Assembly: GCF_033705735.1 (NCBI RefSeq)
Contig: NZ_CP131130.1
Coordinates: 1,553,001-1,617,000 of the forward strand
Source: Shinella zoogloeoides
GTDB taxonomy: Bacteria > Pseudomonadota > Alphaproteobacteria > Rhizobiales > Rhizobiaceae
Length of the DNA stretch: 64,000 bases
Direction: 5' to 3'
Below, piece after piece: positions 27,487-37,025 of the stretch. The translations under genes and the position numbers were made by a program. Positions within the stretch are counted from its first letter, which is position 1. The number at the start of each line of letters is the position of its first letter. The notes under the pieces were generated by a model. That model worked only from the letters and a program-made list of their open reading frames with translations. It did no database searches and had not been told where the DNA came from.

Positions 27487-28593
27487 GTGAAGGCACGCGC
27501 CCGTCTTCTTTTCGCCGCTGTCGCCGGCCTGCCGCTCATCCTTTCCGGCGGCACGGCGGCGGCGGGCGTGTGCGAGGGCATCCGGGCCGAGCTTGCGAAC
27601 CTGCCGAAGGTCGTCGTCGACACGGCGAGCGCCCGTAAATATGCCAGCGCCATTGCCCGCCAGAACATCCAGCTGCGCAAGGCGAAGAGCGACCAACGGC
27701 GCCTGCGCTGCTCCAGCGGCAGCATCATCGTGATCGGCGGACCGAATGCCGATGCCTGCGCGACGCTCGCCTCCGTCATCGGCCGCATGGAGCAGAATAT
27801 CCAGGTGCTCGACGGCAAGCGGCGGGAGTTTGCCGGCGGCGTGTCATCTTCAGGCAAGCGGAACCGCCTGCTTGCGGCCCTGGAGGCCAATGGCTGCAAC
27901 GACGAGCCGGAAATCATGCCGGTCGCCGCGACCGAGCCCCTGCGCACGCTCGACGACACCCGCACCCTGCCGCTCGGCACGGCACCGGAGGGCAGCGAGC
28001 GGCTGGAGCTGCGCTCGCTCGGCGGCAGCTCAGGCCATGGCAACCTGCGCACCGTCTGCGTGCGCACCTGCGATGGCGGCTTCTTCCCGATCTCCTCGGG
28101 CGCGACGCCCCTCGACTTCCGCCGCGACCAGAAGGTCTGCGAGATGATGTGCCCGCAGACGCCGACGGAACTCTTCTACCAGTCGATGTCGAGCGGCCAG
28201 GAAACCGAGCAGATGACCTCGACGGTCACCGGGCGCCCCTATTACGAATTGCAGAATGCCTTCGCCTACCGCACGCGCGATCTCTCCAGACCCGGCGATT
28301 GCGGCTGCAATCTCTCGGCCTATTATCAGGAGATGATCAGGCGCGAGAAGGCGGTCGAAGGCAACGGCACGACCGCCGGCACCGGCGAAGCGGGCGGCGG
28401 CGAGAACGGCTCCGTCACCACCATCCGCACCCTGTCGAAAAAGGAAACGGTCGCCGAAAAGCCACCGGTCGCCGTCGAGGAACGCGACTACGATCCCGCC
28501 AAAAGCAAGGTGCGCACCGTCGGCCCGGTCTTCCTGCCGGAGAACTCCACCGCCATCGACCTCGGCCGCCCGGCCGACGCCGACGTCAACTGA
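27487..28593 (+). CDS. DUF2865 family secreted protein
   Basis: A 368-residue protein. The GTG start at 27487 (AGGGA about ten bases upstream) gives a signal peptide, KARARLLFAAVAGLPLILS, cleaved around TAAAG. The DUF2865 core has the cysteine-rich signature VCVRTCDGGFFPIS, CEMMCPQTPTELFY and GDCGCNLSAYY, suggesting disulfides in the periplasm. The C-terminal third is low-complexity. The family is common and largely unstudied in Rhizobiales. An ATG at 27427 or 27430 is an alternative start. Confidence 0.82.
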   Translation: MKARARLLFAAVAGLPLILSGGTAAAGVCEGIRAELANLPKVVVDTASARKYASAIARQNIQLRKAKSDQRRLRCSSGSIIVIGGPNADACATLASVIGRMEQNIQVLDGKRREFAGGVSSSGKRNRLLAALEANGCNDEPEIMPVAATEPLRTLDDTRTLPLGTAPEGSERLELRSLGGSSGHGNLRTVCVRTCDGGFFPISSGATPLDFRRDQKVCEMMCPQTPTELFYQSMSSGQETEQMTSTVTGRPYYELQNAFAYRTRDLSRPGDCGCNLSAYYQEMIRREKAVEGNGTTAGTGEAGGGENGSVTTIRTLSKKETVAEKPPVAVEERDYDPAKSKVRTVGPVFLPENSTAIDLGRPADADVN

Positions 28594-28612
28594 CGCCGGC
28601 GCGGCCGGCCGC

Positions 28613-29431
28613 TCAGAGCGGCGCTTCGGGATGGGGCGAGCCGTCATAGGCGCCCCAGATCGACTGGTCGAAGCAGATGACCGAACCCGTCATCAGGCCG
28701 GATTCCGCCGAGGAGAGATAGGCACAGGCCCGCGCCACCTCCGCCGGATCGACGAGCCGGCCGAACGGCTGGGCCGCCGCCGCCTTCGCCAGCCAGTCCT
28801 CCGCCGCACCGTGATATTCACGCTGGATGCGGTCCTCGCCCTCCGAGGCCATCCAGCCGATATTGAGGCCGTTGACGCGGATGCGGTTGCGCAGCACGGC
28901 ATAGGCCGTGTTCTTCGTCAGCGTCTCCAGCGCGCCCTTGGAGGCGCAATAGGCCGAGATGAAGGGCTGGCCCGCCTTGGCGGACATGGAACCGATATTG
29001 ACGATCGTGCCCTCGATCTTCTCGCGCCGCATCACCTTGATCGCCTCCTGCATCAGGAAGAACGGCGCGCGCACATTGACGGCGAACATCCTGTCGAAGA
29101 GTTCCGGGCTTGTATCAAGGATCGTGCCGCGATCCGTGAGGGCGGCGGCATTGACCAGCGCGTCGATGCGCCCGAAAGCCTTGTCCGCGGCGGCGATCAC
29201 CGCCCTTGCATCGTCGACCTTTTCGAGATCCGCCTGCACATAGACGGTCTTCACGCCCGTCGCGTCCGAAATCTCCCGCGCCTTCGCCTCGCCCTTGGCC
29301 GCGTTGCGGCCGCAGATGACGAGGCCGGCCGCGCCGCGCTCGGCGAAAAGCCGGGCGATCGTCGCGCCGAGCCCCTGCGTCCCCCCGGTAACGACGGCGA
29401 TCCTGCCGTCGAGTCGTGCACCATCGCTCAT
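28613..29431 (-). CDS. SDR family oxidoreductase
   Basis: A 272-residue short-chain dehydrogenase: cofactor motif TGGTQGLG at the N-terminus, NAAAL, and the catalytic Ser and YxxxK in GSMSAKAGQPFISAYCASKG (Y and K four apart). The end TGSVICFDQSIWGAYD is typical of sugar or polyol SDRs. GGAGGA six bases before ATG 29431 fixes the start. It is divergent from a LacI-type regulator, so it may oxidise a sugar or polyol under that control. No transporter is adjacent. Confidence 0.9.
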   Translation of the reverse strand: MSDGARLDGRIAVVTGGTQGLGATIARLFAERGAAGLVICGRNAAKGEAKAREISDATGVKTVYVQADLEKVDDARAVIAAADKAFGRIDALVNAAALTDRGTILDTSPELFDRMFAVNVRAPFFLMQEAIKVMRREKIEGTIVNIGSMSAKAGQPFISAYCASKGALETLTKNTAYAVLRNRIRVNGLNIGWMASEGEDRIQREYHGAAEDWLAKAAAAQPFGRLVDPAEVARACAYLSSAESGLMTGSVICFDQSIWGAYDGSPHPEAPL

Positions 29432-29447
29432 TGCATTCCTCCATCCG

Positions 29448-29602
29448 GGCCTCGTCACGAGGCCGTTTCCCATTGACTCTTTTTCTCAGCCGTGACGGTC
29501 ATCCATCTGTTTCGGAAGGCTTTCCTTCGAAAATCGGATATCCGGCGGCATGCGATATCGAACGGGAACTATACGGCCTGCCCCGATCCGCGATAGATCG
29601 GG
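29448..29602. promoter_or_regulatory. Candidate operators between SDR and LacI genes
   Basis: Three inverted repeats lie in the 199-base divergent gap. GGCCTCG (29448-29454) / CGAGGCC (29458-29464) has a three-base centre, next to the SDR start. TTTCG (29510-29514) / CGAAA (29528-29532) is the end of an imperfect 23-base palindrome. CCCGAT (29582-29587) / ATCGGG (29597-29602) is 28 bases before the regulator start. LacI-family proteins bind such palindromes; which, if any, is the operator is a guess. Confidence 0.4.
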
Positions 29603-29630
29603 AAACCATCAAAAATCCATCAGGAACACC

Positions 29631-30662
29631 ATGACCCATCCCTTCCTCGTCAAGGACATCGCCTTCCAGGCCGGCCTCAGCACGGCGACCGTCGACCGCG
29701 TGCTGAACGGCCGCCCGGGCGTGCGCCGGCAGACGGCGGCGCGCGTACATGCGGCCATCATCGAGCTGGAACGCCAGGCGGCGGCGCAGGACAGTCCCGC
29801 CCGCCTGCATGGCATCGACGTGGTCATGGAGGCGCCGGATCGCTTCACCAGCGCTGTGCGCCGCGCCTTCGAAAGCGAGGCGGCGACATTCGCCGCCGCC
29901 GTTTTCCGCGCGCGCTTCCATTTCGCCGAGCTCATCCGCCCGGCGGACATGGCGCAGATGCTCGACCGCATCCGCCTGCGCGGCACCGACGGCGTCGCAC
30001 TCAAGGCGGCGGACGTGCCGGAAGTGGCCGGCGCGGTCGCCCGGCTGGAAGCGGCGGGAATCCCCGTCGTCACGCTGGTGACGGACCTGCCCAACACGCC
30101 GCGCACCGCCTATGCCGGCGCGGACAACCGCGCCGCCGGCGAAACGGCGGCCTATCTCATCGGCGAGCGGCTGAAGGGCGAAAGGCTCCATATCCTCGTC
30201 ACGCTCAGCTCCAACCGCTTCCGCGGCGAGGAGGAGCGCGAGATCGGCTTTCGCCGGCTGATGCGCGAGCGCTATCCCGAACTCGGCATCGTCGAAGTCA
30301 GCGAGGGCTTCGGCCGCGATACGGCGACCGGCGCCCTCGTCGCTGCGGCCCTCGCAAGTCATCCGGACATTGCCGGCGTCTATTCCATCGGCGGCGGAAA
30401 CCGCGCCGTGCTCTCGGCCTTCGAGGCGGCGGCAAGACTCTGCCGGATCTATGTCGCGCATGATCTCGATGCCGAAAATCTCGATCTCCTGCGCGCGGGA
30501 AAGCTTTCCTTCGTGCTGCACCACGACCTGCGCACGGATGCGCGGCGGGTCTTCGAGGCGGTGCTTGCCCGAAAACGCCCGCGGCAGGCCGGCGGCCCGG
30601 CGCGGCTCTCGGCCGTCGAAGTGGTGACGCCCTTCAATATTCCGGCCGACCTTATCCGCTAG
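29631..30662 (+). CDS. LacI-family transcriptional regulator
   Basis: A 343-residue regulator: helix-turn-helix VKDIAFQAGLSTATVDRVLNG at residues 7-27 (split by the turn at GLS), the hinge helix VRRQTAARVHAAI, and a periplasmic-binding-protein-like sugar sensor domain (residues ~60-340). AGGAA lies six bases before ATG 29631. Divergent from the SDR gene, which is its most likely target. Its stop overlaps the convergent cyclase gene by four bases. Confidence 0.9.
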   Translation: MTHPFLVKDIAFQAGLSTATVDRVLNGRPGVRRQTAARVHAAIIELERQAAAQDSPARLHGIDVVMEAPDRFTSAVRRAFESEAATFAAAVFRARFHFAELIRPADMAQMLDRIRLRGTDGVALKAADVPEVAGAVARLEAAGIPVVTLVTDLPNTPRTAYAGADNRAAGETAAYLIGERLKGERLHILVTLSSNRFRGEEEREIGFRRLMRERYPELGIVEVSEGFGRDTATGALVAAALASHPDIAGVYSIGGGNRAVLSAFEAAARLCRIYVAHDLDAENLDLLRAGKLSFVLHHDLRTDARRVFEAVLARKRPRQAGGPARLSAVEVVTPFNIPADLIR

Positions 30663-32149
30663 GCGGCATGCGTGCTCGCGACGTTCTCGATGTCGCCGGC
30701 ATGGACGGCACGGTTACGGCCGGCGTTCTTGGCCGCATAGAGCGCGGCGTCGGCCTTCACCATGACATCGTGAACGGTTCCGCCATGGACCGGGAACTGC
30801 GCGATGCCGGCACTGCCGCCGATCAGCAGTAGATGGGCGCCATAGGCGATGGGCAGCTGCGTATCGAGCACGAGGTTGCCGGCCAGCGCCAGAAGGCTTT
30901 CGCGGTCATGCTCGCCGGCCAGCAGCACGCAGAATTCGTCGCCGCCGAGACGCGCCACGCAGCCCTGCCCGCCGACCCGGTCGGAAAAGCGACGGGCGAC
31001 GGCCTGCAGCACGATATCGCCCGCCACATGGCCATGCCGGTCGTTGACCGCCTTGAACCGGTCGAGGTCGATGGAGAGGATGGAAAAGCCCTTGCCCGCG
31101 CCCTCGGCGTGAAGCAGGTCCTCGTCGAAGCCGCTGCGGTTCCTCAGCCCTGTCAGCGGATCGTGCCGGGCGAGAAAGGCATTCTTCTCCTCGCTGCGCT
31201 GCAGCGCCCGGACGAGAGCGGCAAAGCGGGCCGCACCGAAGAGCATCACGCCGGCAAAGACCAGCACGAACAGCGCGATCTGCGGCAACGCCGAGTGCCA
31301 GACGAAGGAGCCCGGCATGTTCGGGCGCCACGAGGCGACCATGGGATTATAGGCATCGGCACCGACAGACGTCATCGCCAACCCGGGCTCCACGCTGACG
31401 ATGGGAACGAAGGCAAGGCCATGCACGCCGAGCCGCCGTTCTGCATCGGCCAGCATCTTCTGCGAGATCGGCTTGACCGTGACGAGCAGGGTGGGCTGCA
31501 GACGCCCTGCCGGGATATAGAGCGTCTTCGGAACGACCGCCTGCACGACGACGATGCTCATCGTGCCCTCGATGAGCCGCATGCCGGTGACATGGATCTG
31601 CGGCAGCGCCGGCGTCAGAAGGTCGGGATCCTCCTTTGCGGGGGCAACCTGCCAGCCGCCCCGATCGGGCGAAAGCGCATTGCGGTAGGCCCGCTCGGCC
31701 TTGCGGGTGAGATCGCTCACCCATTGCAGCTTCTCGCGTGCCTTGCGGTCCGAGACCTTCTCGCCGCGATGCACGCCGAGAACCTTTTCCCCATCCGGCG
31801 TGGCGAAGATCATCCATGAGAAGCCGAAATCCGACCACATCCAGTCGCGGATCTGGTCATGCACGAAAGCCTCGCCGGGCATGCCGTTCGCCAGTTCCCT
31901 GAAGGTCTTGTCCCAGAAGGAAAGCTGGCTCTGATACTGCACCACCTGATCGATCTGGTGGCTGAACTCGTTGCGGACCAGCGTGCGCTCGGTCTCGATG
32001 ACGAAGCTGTCGGACCGGTCGATGGCATGGTCGAGGACGAGATAGTTGGCGGCGCCGAACAGAACGACAATCAAGACGGCCGTCATCCGGATTGCCGTCC
32101 CGACACCGCGCCGTCGCCTCGCCCGCCCCTTTTCCGCCCTGCCTGCCAT
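30659..32149 (-). CDS. CHASE4-GGDEF diguanylate cyclase
   Basis: A 496-residue membrane protein: helix ~20-40, periplasmic CHASE4-like sensor with FWDKTFRELANGMPGEAFVHD split around the loop, a second helix (LPQIALFVLVFAGVMLFG), then a GGDEF domain with an intact GGDEF motif around residues 401-405. The residues nine and six before the motif are both Gly, so the RxxD inhibitory site is absent and product feedback is not expected. It should make cyclic di-GMP in response to a periplasmic signal. It stands alone on the minus strand. Confidence 0.88.
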   Translation of the reverse strand: MAGRAEKGRARRRRGVGTAIRMTAVLIVVLFGAANYLVLDHAIDRSDSFVIETERTLVRNEFSHQIDQVVQYQSQLSFWDKTFRELANGMPGEAFVHDQIRDWMWSDFGFSWMIFATPDGEKVLGVHRGEKVSDRKAREKLQWVSDLTRKAERAYRNALSPDRGGWQVAPAKEDPDLLTPALPQIHVTGMRLIEGTMSIVVVQAVVPKTLYIPAGRLQPTLLVTVKPISQKMLADAERRLGVHGLAFVPIVSVEPGLAMTSVGADAYNPMVASWRPNMPGSFVWHSALPQIALFVLVFAGVMLFGAARFAALVRALQRSEEKNAFLARHDPLTGLRNRSGFDEDLLHAEGAGKGFSILSIDLDRFKAVNDRHGHVAGDIVLQAVARRFSDRVGGQGCVARLGGDEFCVLLAGEHDRESLLALAGNLVLDTQLPIAYGAHLLLIGGSAGIAQFPVHGGTVHDVMVKADAALYAAKNAGRNRAVHAGDIENVASTHAA

Positions 32150-32245
32150 CGTTTCCCCTGTCCGGCCATCCGGTTTTCCGGATTGTTGGAGGAAGGCTAG
32201 CGGACAGACGGCAAAATTCGCTTAAACAGGCTGGTGAGCGAAAGC

Positions 32246-33004
32246 TTAACCCACGACTGCAACGGAAGGCTGCCCGTTATCGACAACCTTCTTCAGCGCG
32301 CACTTGCCGACGCGCGCCTTCCTGTTGTTGTCGGCCAGTTCGGCGCCGGAAAAGGCGAGCAGCTTGCAAAGCTGGCTATGCCCGTAGGTCTTGACCTCAA
32401 AGCCCGGCGCGCATTCCTTCAAGGCCTTCATCATGTCCGGCAGGCCAACCCAATCGCCGCCATCCAGCCGCGGCGCCGCGACAAAGGCCCGCTGGAGGAG
32501 ATCGGCCTCCAGCCTGCACGGCGCAGATGCATTGCTTGCCGGCGGCGCGGCCCTGGTGCAGACAGTTGCCGGCTTGCTGGCCTTCGCCACCTCCACGAAA
32601 GCATCGCACGCCTGCCTGAAATGGGCCGACGCCGCTGCGCTGCCGAGACCGATAACGGTTTTTCCCTCCTGCCGGATACGCATCGCCAGTTGCGTGAAGT
32701 CTCCGTCGCAGGTGGCGATGCAGAAGACGTCCACCTCGTTCCGGCAAAGCATTTCGACGGCATCGATGACGAGCGCGATGTCTGCACCGTTCTTGCCTGT
32801 CGTACCCCCGGCCGTTTGGCGCGGCGTCAGTGCATGGCGCGGCGCGGCGTCAAGCCAGGAAGCAAGATGTTGCCGCGCGAAGTCGCCATAGAGCCGCCGC
32901 TCCCGCACAAGGCCGTGCCGGGCCGCCTCGTCGATAATTCTTGCCGCTGCCGAGACCGACACGTTCTCCGCATCGATAAGAACCGCTACATGCTGCACCG
33001 TCAT
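32246..33004 (-). CDS. NYN-domain (PIN-like) protein with OST-HTH/LOTUS-like C-terminus
   Basis: A 252-residue protein. The N-terminal NYN domain has the acidic residues expected of a PIN-like nuclease: LIDAENVS, NGADIALVIDAVE and CDGDFTQLAMRIR. After a linker, about residues 175-252 (LEADLLQRAFVAA ... GFEVKTYGHSQLCKLLAF) resemble an OST-HTH/LOTUS domain, which binds RNA. Start 33004 is chosen because GGAGG lies eight bases upstream. NYN-LOTUS proteins of the LabA/DUF88 kind are suspected RNases. The substrate is unknown. Its neighbours do not form an obvious operon. Confidence 0.8.
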   Translation of the reverse strand: MTVQHVAVLIDAENVSVSAAARIIDEAARHGLVRERRLYGDFARQHLASWLDAAPRHALTPRQTAGGTTGKNGADIALVIDAVEMLCRNEVDVFCIATCDGDFTQLAMRIRQEGKTVIGLGSAAASAHFRQACDAFVEVAKASKPATVCTRAAPPASNASAPCRLEADLLQRAFVAAPRLDGGDWVGLPDMMKALKECAPGFEVKTYGHSQLCKLLAFSGAELADNNRKARVGKCALKKVVDNGQPSVAVVG

Positions 33005-33099
33005 GGCCATCGCCTCCGCCATTTTGCGGAAACGATAACAAAAGGCGGCGCCGTCGCAATCGACACCACCGCCTTTTGCTTGCAACGGTTAATGCGAAA

Positions 33100-34779
33100 C
33101 TACCCCCGGTCACGGTACCGGTTGGTGATCGGGTAGCGGCGGTCGCGGCCGAAATTCTTGCGGGTGATCTTCACGCCCGGCGCGGACTGGCGGCGCTTGT
33201 ATTCGGCGATGTAGAGCAGATGCTCGATGCGGTGGACGGTCGCCGCGTCGTGGCCGCGCGCGACGATCTCCTCCGTGCTCATCTCCATCTCGACGAGGCA
33301 TTCGAGGATGTCGTCGAGCACCGGATAAGGCGGCAGCGAATCCTGGTCGGTCTGGTTGGGCCGCAGTTCCGCGGACGGAGCCTTGTCGATGATGTTGTGC
33401 GGAATGACCTCGCCCGAGGGGCCGAGCGCGCCCGGCGGCACATGCCCGTTACGCCAGCGCGACAGGCCGTAGACCTGCATCTTGTAGAGGTCCTTGATGG
33501 GATTGAAGCCGCCGTTCATGTCGCCGTAGAGCGTGGCGTAGCCGACCGACATCTCCGACTTGTTGCCGGTCGTCACGACCATCGAGCCGAACTTGTTGGA
33601 GATCGCCATGAGGATCGTGCCGCGGGCGCGGCTCTGGAGGTTCTCCTCGGTGATCCCCTCGTCCGTCCCCTCGAAAAGCTCGGAGAGCGAAGAGAGGAAG
33701 CCGCTTACCGGCGCCTCGATCGGCACGATGTCGTAACGGCAGCCGAGCGCCTTCGCGCAATCGGCCGCGTCCTTCAGCGAGTCCTTCGATGTGTAGCGGT
33801 AGGGCAGCATGACGCAGCGCACCCGCTCCTCGCCGAGCGCGTCCACGGCGATGGCCGCGCAGATCGCCGAGTCGATGCCGCCGGAAAGGCCGAGCACGAC
33901 ATTCTTGAAGCCGTTCTTGTTGACGTAATCGCGGAAGCCAAGGAGGCACGCGCGATAATCCGCCTCCTCCCGCTCGGGAATGCGCGACATCGGCCCGCCG
34001 TCGCAGACCCAGCTCCCGCCGTGCTTCTTCCAGGTGGTGAGCGCGATCGTCTCCTCGAACTGGCTCATCTGGAAGGCGAGCGTCTTGTCCGCGTTGAAGG
34101 CGAAGCTCGCGCCGTCGAAGACGAGTTCGTCCTGCCCGCCGAGCTGGTTGGCGTAGAGAAGCGGCAGGCCGGTCTCGATCACCTGTTTCAGGGCGACCTG
34201 ATGGCGCATGTCCACCTTGCCGCGATAATAGGGCGAGCCGTTCGGCGACAGCAGGATTTCCGCGCCGCTCTCGGCCAGCGTCTCGCAGACGCCGAGATCG
34301 CCCCAGATATCCTCGCAGATCGGAATGCCAAGCCGCACGCCGCGGAAATTGACCGGGCCGGGCATGGCGCCCTGGTCGAAGACGCGCTTCTCATCGAACT
34401 CGCCGTAGTTCGGCAGGTCCACCTTGTCGCGTACCGCGATCACCTTGCCGGCGTCGAGCACGGCGACGGCATTGTATCGCCCGGTCTCGTCCTGGCGCGG
34501 AAAACCGATGACGACGCCGGGACCGCCCTTCGCCGTATCGGCGGCAAGGTCGTCGATCGCCCGGCGGCAGGCCTTCAGGAAGGCTGGCTTCAGCACGAGG
34601 TCCTCCGGCGGATAGCCGGAGATGAAGAGTTCCGTCAGGAGCAGGAGATCGGCGCCCTGCCGGGCCGCATCCTCGCGGGCGGCACGCGCCTTGGCGAGAT
34701 TACCGGCAACGTCGCCGACCGTCGGGTTCAATTGCGCGACAGCGATGCGCAGCGTGGTCTTTTCAGTCTCGGAAGTCAT
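33100..34779 (-). CDS. nadE: Glutamine-dependent NAD+ synthetase
   Basis: A 559-residue two-domain enzyme making NAD from deamido-NAD. The N-terminal nitrilase-type glutaminase has its catalytic triad E50, K119 and C155 (LLTELF, RDKVD, PICEDIW). The C-terminal synthetase has the ATP-pyrophosphatase P-loop SGGIDS at residues 299-304. Length is normal for the glutamine-dependent form. It is apparently a single gene, with 292 bases between it and the divergent LTA-synthase-like gene. Confidence 0.96.
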   Translation of the reverse strand: MTSETEKTTLRIAVAQLNPTVGDVAGNLAKARAAREDAARQGADLLLLTELFISGYPPEDLVLKPAFLKACRRAIDDLAADTAKGGPGVVIGFPRQDETGRYNAVAVLDAGKVIAVRDKVDLPNYGEFDEKRVFDQGAMPGPVNFRGVRLGIPICEDIWGDLGVCETLAESGAEILLSPNGSPYYRGKVDMRHQVALKQVIETGLPLLYANQLGGQDELVFDGASFAFNADKTLAFQMSQFEETIALTTWKKHGGSWVCDGGPMSRIPEREEADYRACLLGFRDYVNKNGFKNVVLGLSGGIDSAICAAIAVDALGEERVRCVMLPYRYTSKDSLKDAADCAKALGCRYDIVPIEAPVSGFLSSLSELFEGTDEGITEENLQSRARGTILMAISNKFGSMVVTTGNKSEMSVGYATLYGDMNGGFNPIKDLYKMQVYGLSRWRNGHVPPGALGPSGEVIPHNIIDKAPSAELRPNQTDQDSLPPYPVLDDILECLVEMEMSTEEIVARGHDAATVHRIEHLLYIAEYKRRQSAPGVKITRKNFGRDRRYPITNRYRDRG

Positions 34780-35071
34780 GTCTGCGGACCCGTCTCCTGC
34801 TCGTGTCCGCCTTTCCCGCGCGATGCCGGAGGAAACGACGGACGGTCGATACGCTCTTTAGAGCATGGCTGGCGTTTTGGGAATGAACGGCGGCCGGTTT
34901 GCATTCGATTTCGGCAAAATCCGTCGTTTTTCAGGGGGTTCGCGACCATTGCCGCAATGCAACAGAAGGAACCAAAGCACGCCGGAAACGTTCGGCAAGC
35001 CATTCATGTTCTGTTCAAGATGACATCCGTATGACAGATACACGAAAGTTTTATGACACTCGGAGAAGGCC

Positions 35072-37000
35072 TTGGCCCTGTTCACTTCCGCAGCCGTGGC
35101 AATCGAAGCCACCGAGATTTCCGCCGCAGAGGCAGGCTTTTTCGCGCGCCATGCCAAGGCGCTGGCGGTTCTGCGCTCGCTGGCCGTCTCGTTTCTCCTG
35201 GCGCTTGCCACTGTCGTCGTCGTCGAACTCATCACGCGTGGCTCGCTCGGGCAGACCTATGCCTATCTGACCAATCTCCAGCAGCCCGGCTGGACGACCG
35301 CCGGCATGTTCTTCCTGCTCTATCTCGCCATCGACGCGCTGATCGGCCGCCAGCACAAGGCCGTGCTGCTGGTCTCCCCGCTCGTCGTGCTGATGGGCGT
35401 CATCTCGCAGCAGAAGCAAGTGTTCCTTACCGACCCGCTCTATCCGACCGACCTGCTTTTCGGCCGCCAGATCCTCGAGCTGATGCCCGTGCTGGTGCAG
35501 GACCGCCCGTGGACCGCCGCGGGCCTTGCGCTGGCCGTCCTCGCCGCGGTCTCCGGCCTCATCGCACTCTGGATCTTCGCCTGGCGCCGCTTCCGCCCGC
35601 TGACCAGGAAGGAGCGCCTGACGCGCCTTGCCGTCACGCTGCCGCTGCTTGCCGGCTTCGTGTCCATCATGGACTACAACGACTTCTCCTGGGTGCGCGA
35701 CCGGCTGAAGGTCTTCCCGATCATGTGGGATCAGGCGGAGAACTACCGCCATAACGGCTTCGTCATGGCCTTCGCGATCAACCTGCCGATGGCGAACGTG
35801 CAGGCGCCTGCCGGCTACATGACCGATGCCATCGACAAGATTCCGTCCAAGCCCCTGCCGGCCGGCACGACGCACCGCTCCAAGCCGGACGTCATCGTGG
35901 TGATGAGCGAGTCCCTCTGGGATCCGACGCGCCTTGAGAACGTCAAGCTTTCGCCCGATCCGATGCCGGTCATCCGCGAAAACGCCAGCGGCAACGTCTT
36001 CTCGCCGGAATTCGGCGGCCTGACGGCCAATGTGGAATTCGAGGCGCTGACGGGCTTCTCCAACGCCTTCCTGCCGACCGGCAGCATTCCCTACCAGCAA
36101 TATGTGCGCAAGCCGATCCCCTCGCTCGCCACGTTCTTCCGCGCGGAAGGCTACACGGCACGCGCCATCCATCCGTTCTCCGGCTGGTTCTGGAACCGCA
36201 CCAGCGTCTACAAGGCCTTCGGCTTCGAGGCCTTCAAGGATGTCGACCAGATGCCGCCGCTGGCAAAGCGCGGCAACTTCACCTCGGACGAGGCGCTGAC
36301 GAAGGAAATCATCCGCCAGGCGGACGCGCAGGAAAACCCGTTCTTCTTCTTCGCCGTCACGCTGCAGGGCCACGGCCCCTATGACGACGGCCGCTACAAG
36401 AAGACCGACATCGCCATCGACGGCAAGCTCGACGCCCGCGAGAACCGCATGCTGGCAAGCTATGCCCAGGGCGTGAAGGAAGCCGACCAGAGCCTCAAGA
36501 TGCTGATGGACTGGGCGAAGGAACGCGACCGCGAGACGATCATCGTCGTCTTCGGCGACCACCTGCCGCCGCTCAACACGGTCTACAAGACATCCGGCTA
36601 CATGCAGGGCATCACCGCCTCGCGCAAGGGCTCGGCCGAGCAGATGAAGAAGGAGCACGAGACCCCGCTCGTCATCTGGTCGAACAAGACCGGCGTGGAG
36701 AAGGAAGTGGGCACGATCAGCCCGGCATTCCTCTCCTACTACATCCTCAAGGAAGCGGGCTACGAGCACCCCTACTACACCGGCTTCCTCGGCGCGGTGC
36801 ACGACAAGCTGCGCGTCATCGACCGCTACATGCTGATCGACGCCAAGGGCAACGCCACGCCCGACTGGGCGCGCAAGAAGACGCTCGACCCGCTGGTGCG
36901 CGACTTCCGCTTCCTGCAGCACGACATCATGTTCGGCAAGCAGTACGGCCTCGAACGCTTCTTCGACTCCCATGCGGAACTGATGGCGGCAGGCTACTGA
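35072..37000 (+). CDS. LTA synthase-like phosphoglycerol transferase, CgmB/OpgB type
   Basis: A 642-residue protein with about five N-terminal membrane helices (residues ~30-200) and a periplasmic sulfatase-fold domain. The active-site segments are MSESLWDPT (metal-binding glutamate), GGLTANVEFEALTG with the expected threonine nucleophile, and VFGDHLPP (metal-binding Asp and His). The start is TTG at 35072, preceded by GGAGAAGG. The family moves phosphoglycerol from phosphatidylglycerol to a glycan. In rhizobia, CgmB decorates periplasmic cyclic beta-glucan; that is the likeliest role, but no ndvA/ndvB neighbour confirms it. Confidence 0.82.
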   Translation: MALFTSAAVAIEATEISAAEAGFFARHAKALAVLRSLAVSFLLALATVVVVELITRGSLGQTYAYLTNLQQPGWTTAGMFFLLYLAIDALIGRQHKAVLLVSPLVVLMGVISQQKQVFLTDPLYPTDLLFGRQILELMPVLVQDRPWTAAGLALAVLAAVSGLIALWIFAWRRFRPLTRKERLTRLAVTLPLLAGFVSIMDYNDFSWVRDRLKVFPIMWDQAENYRHNGFVMAFAINLPMANVQAPAGYMTDAIDKIPSKPLPAGTTHRSKPDVIVVMSESLWDPTRLENVKLSPDPMPVIRENASGNVFSPEFGGLTANVEFEALTGFSNAFLPTGSIPYQQYVRKPIPSLATFFRAEGYTARAIHPFSGWFWNRTSVYKAFGFEAFKDVDQMPPLAKRGNFTSDEALTKEIIRQADAQENPFFFFAVTLQGHGPYDDGRYKKTDIAIDGKLDARENRMLASYAQGVKEADQSLKMLMDWAKERDRETIIVVFGDHLPPLNTVYKTSGYMQGITASRKGSAEQMKKEHETPLVIWSNKTGVEKEVGTISPAFLSYYILKEAGYEHPYYTGFLGAVHDKLRVIDRYMLIDAKGNATPDWARKKTLDPLVRDFRFLQHDIMFGKQYGLERFFDSHAELMAAGY

Positions 37001-37025
37001 TTTTCGCCGGAATAAGGCTAGGCTA

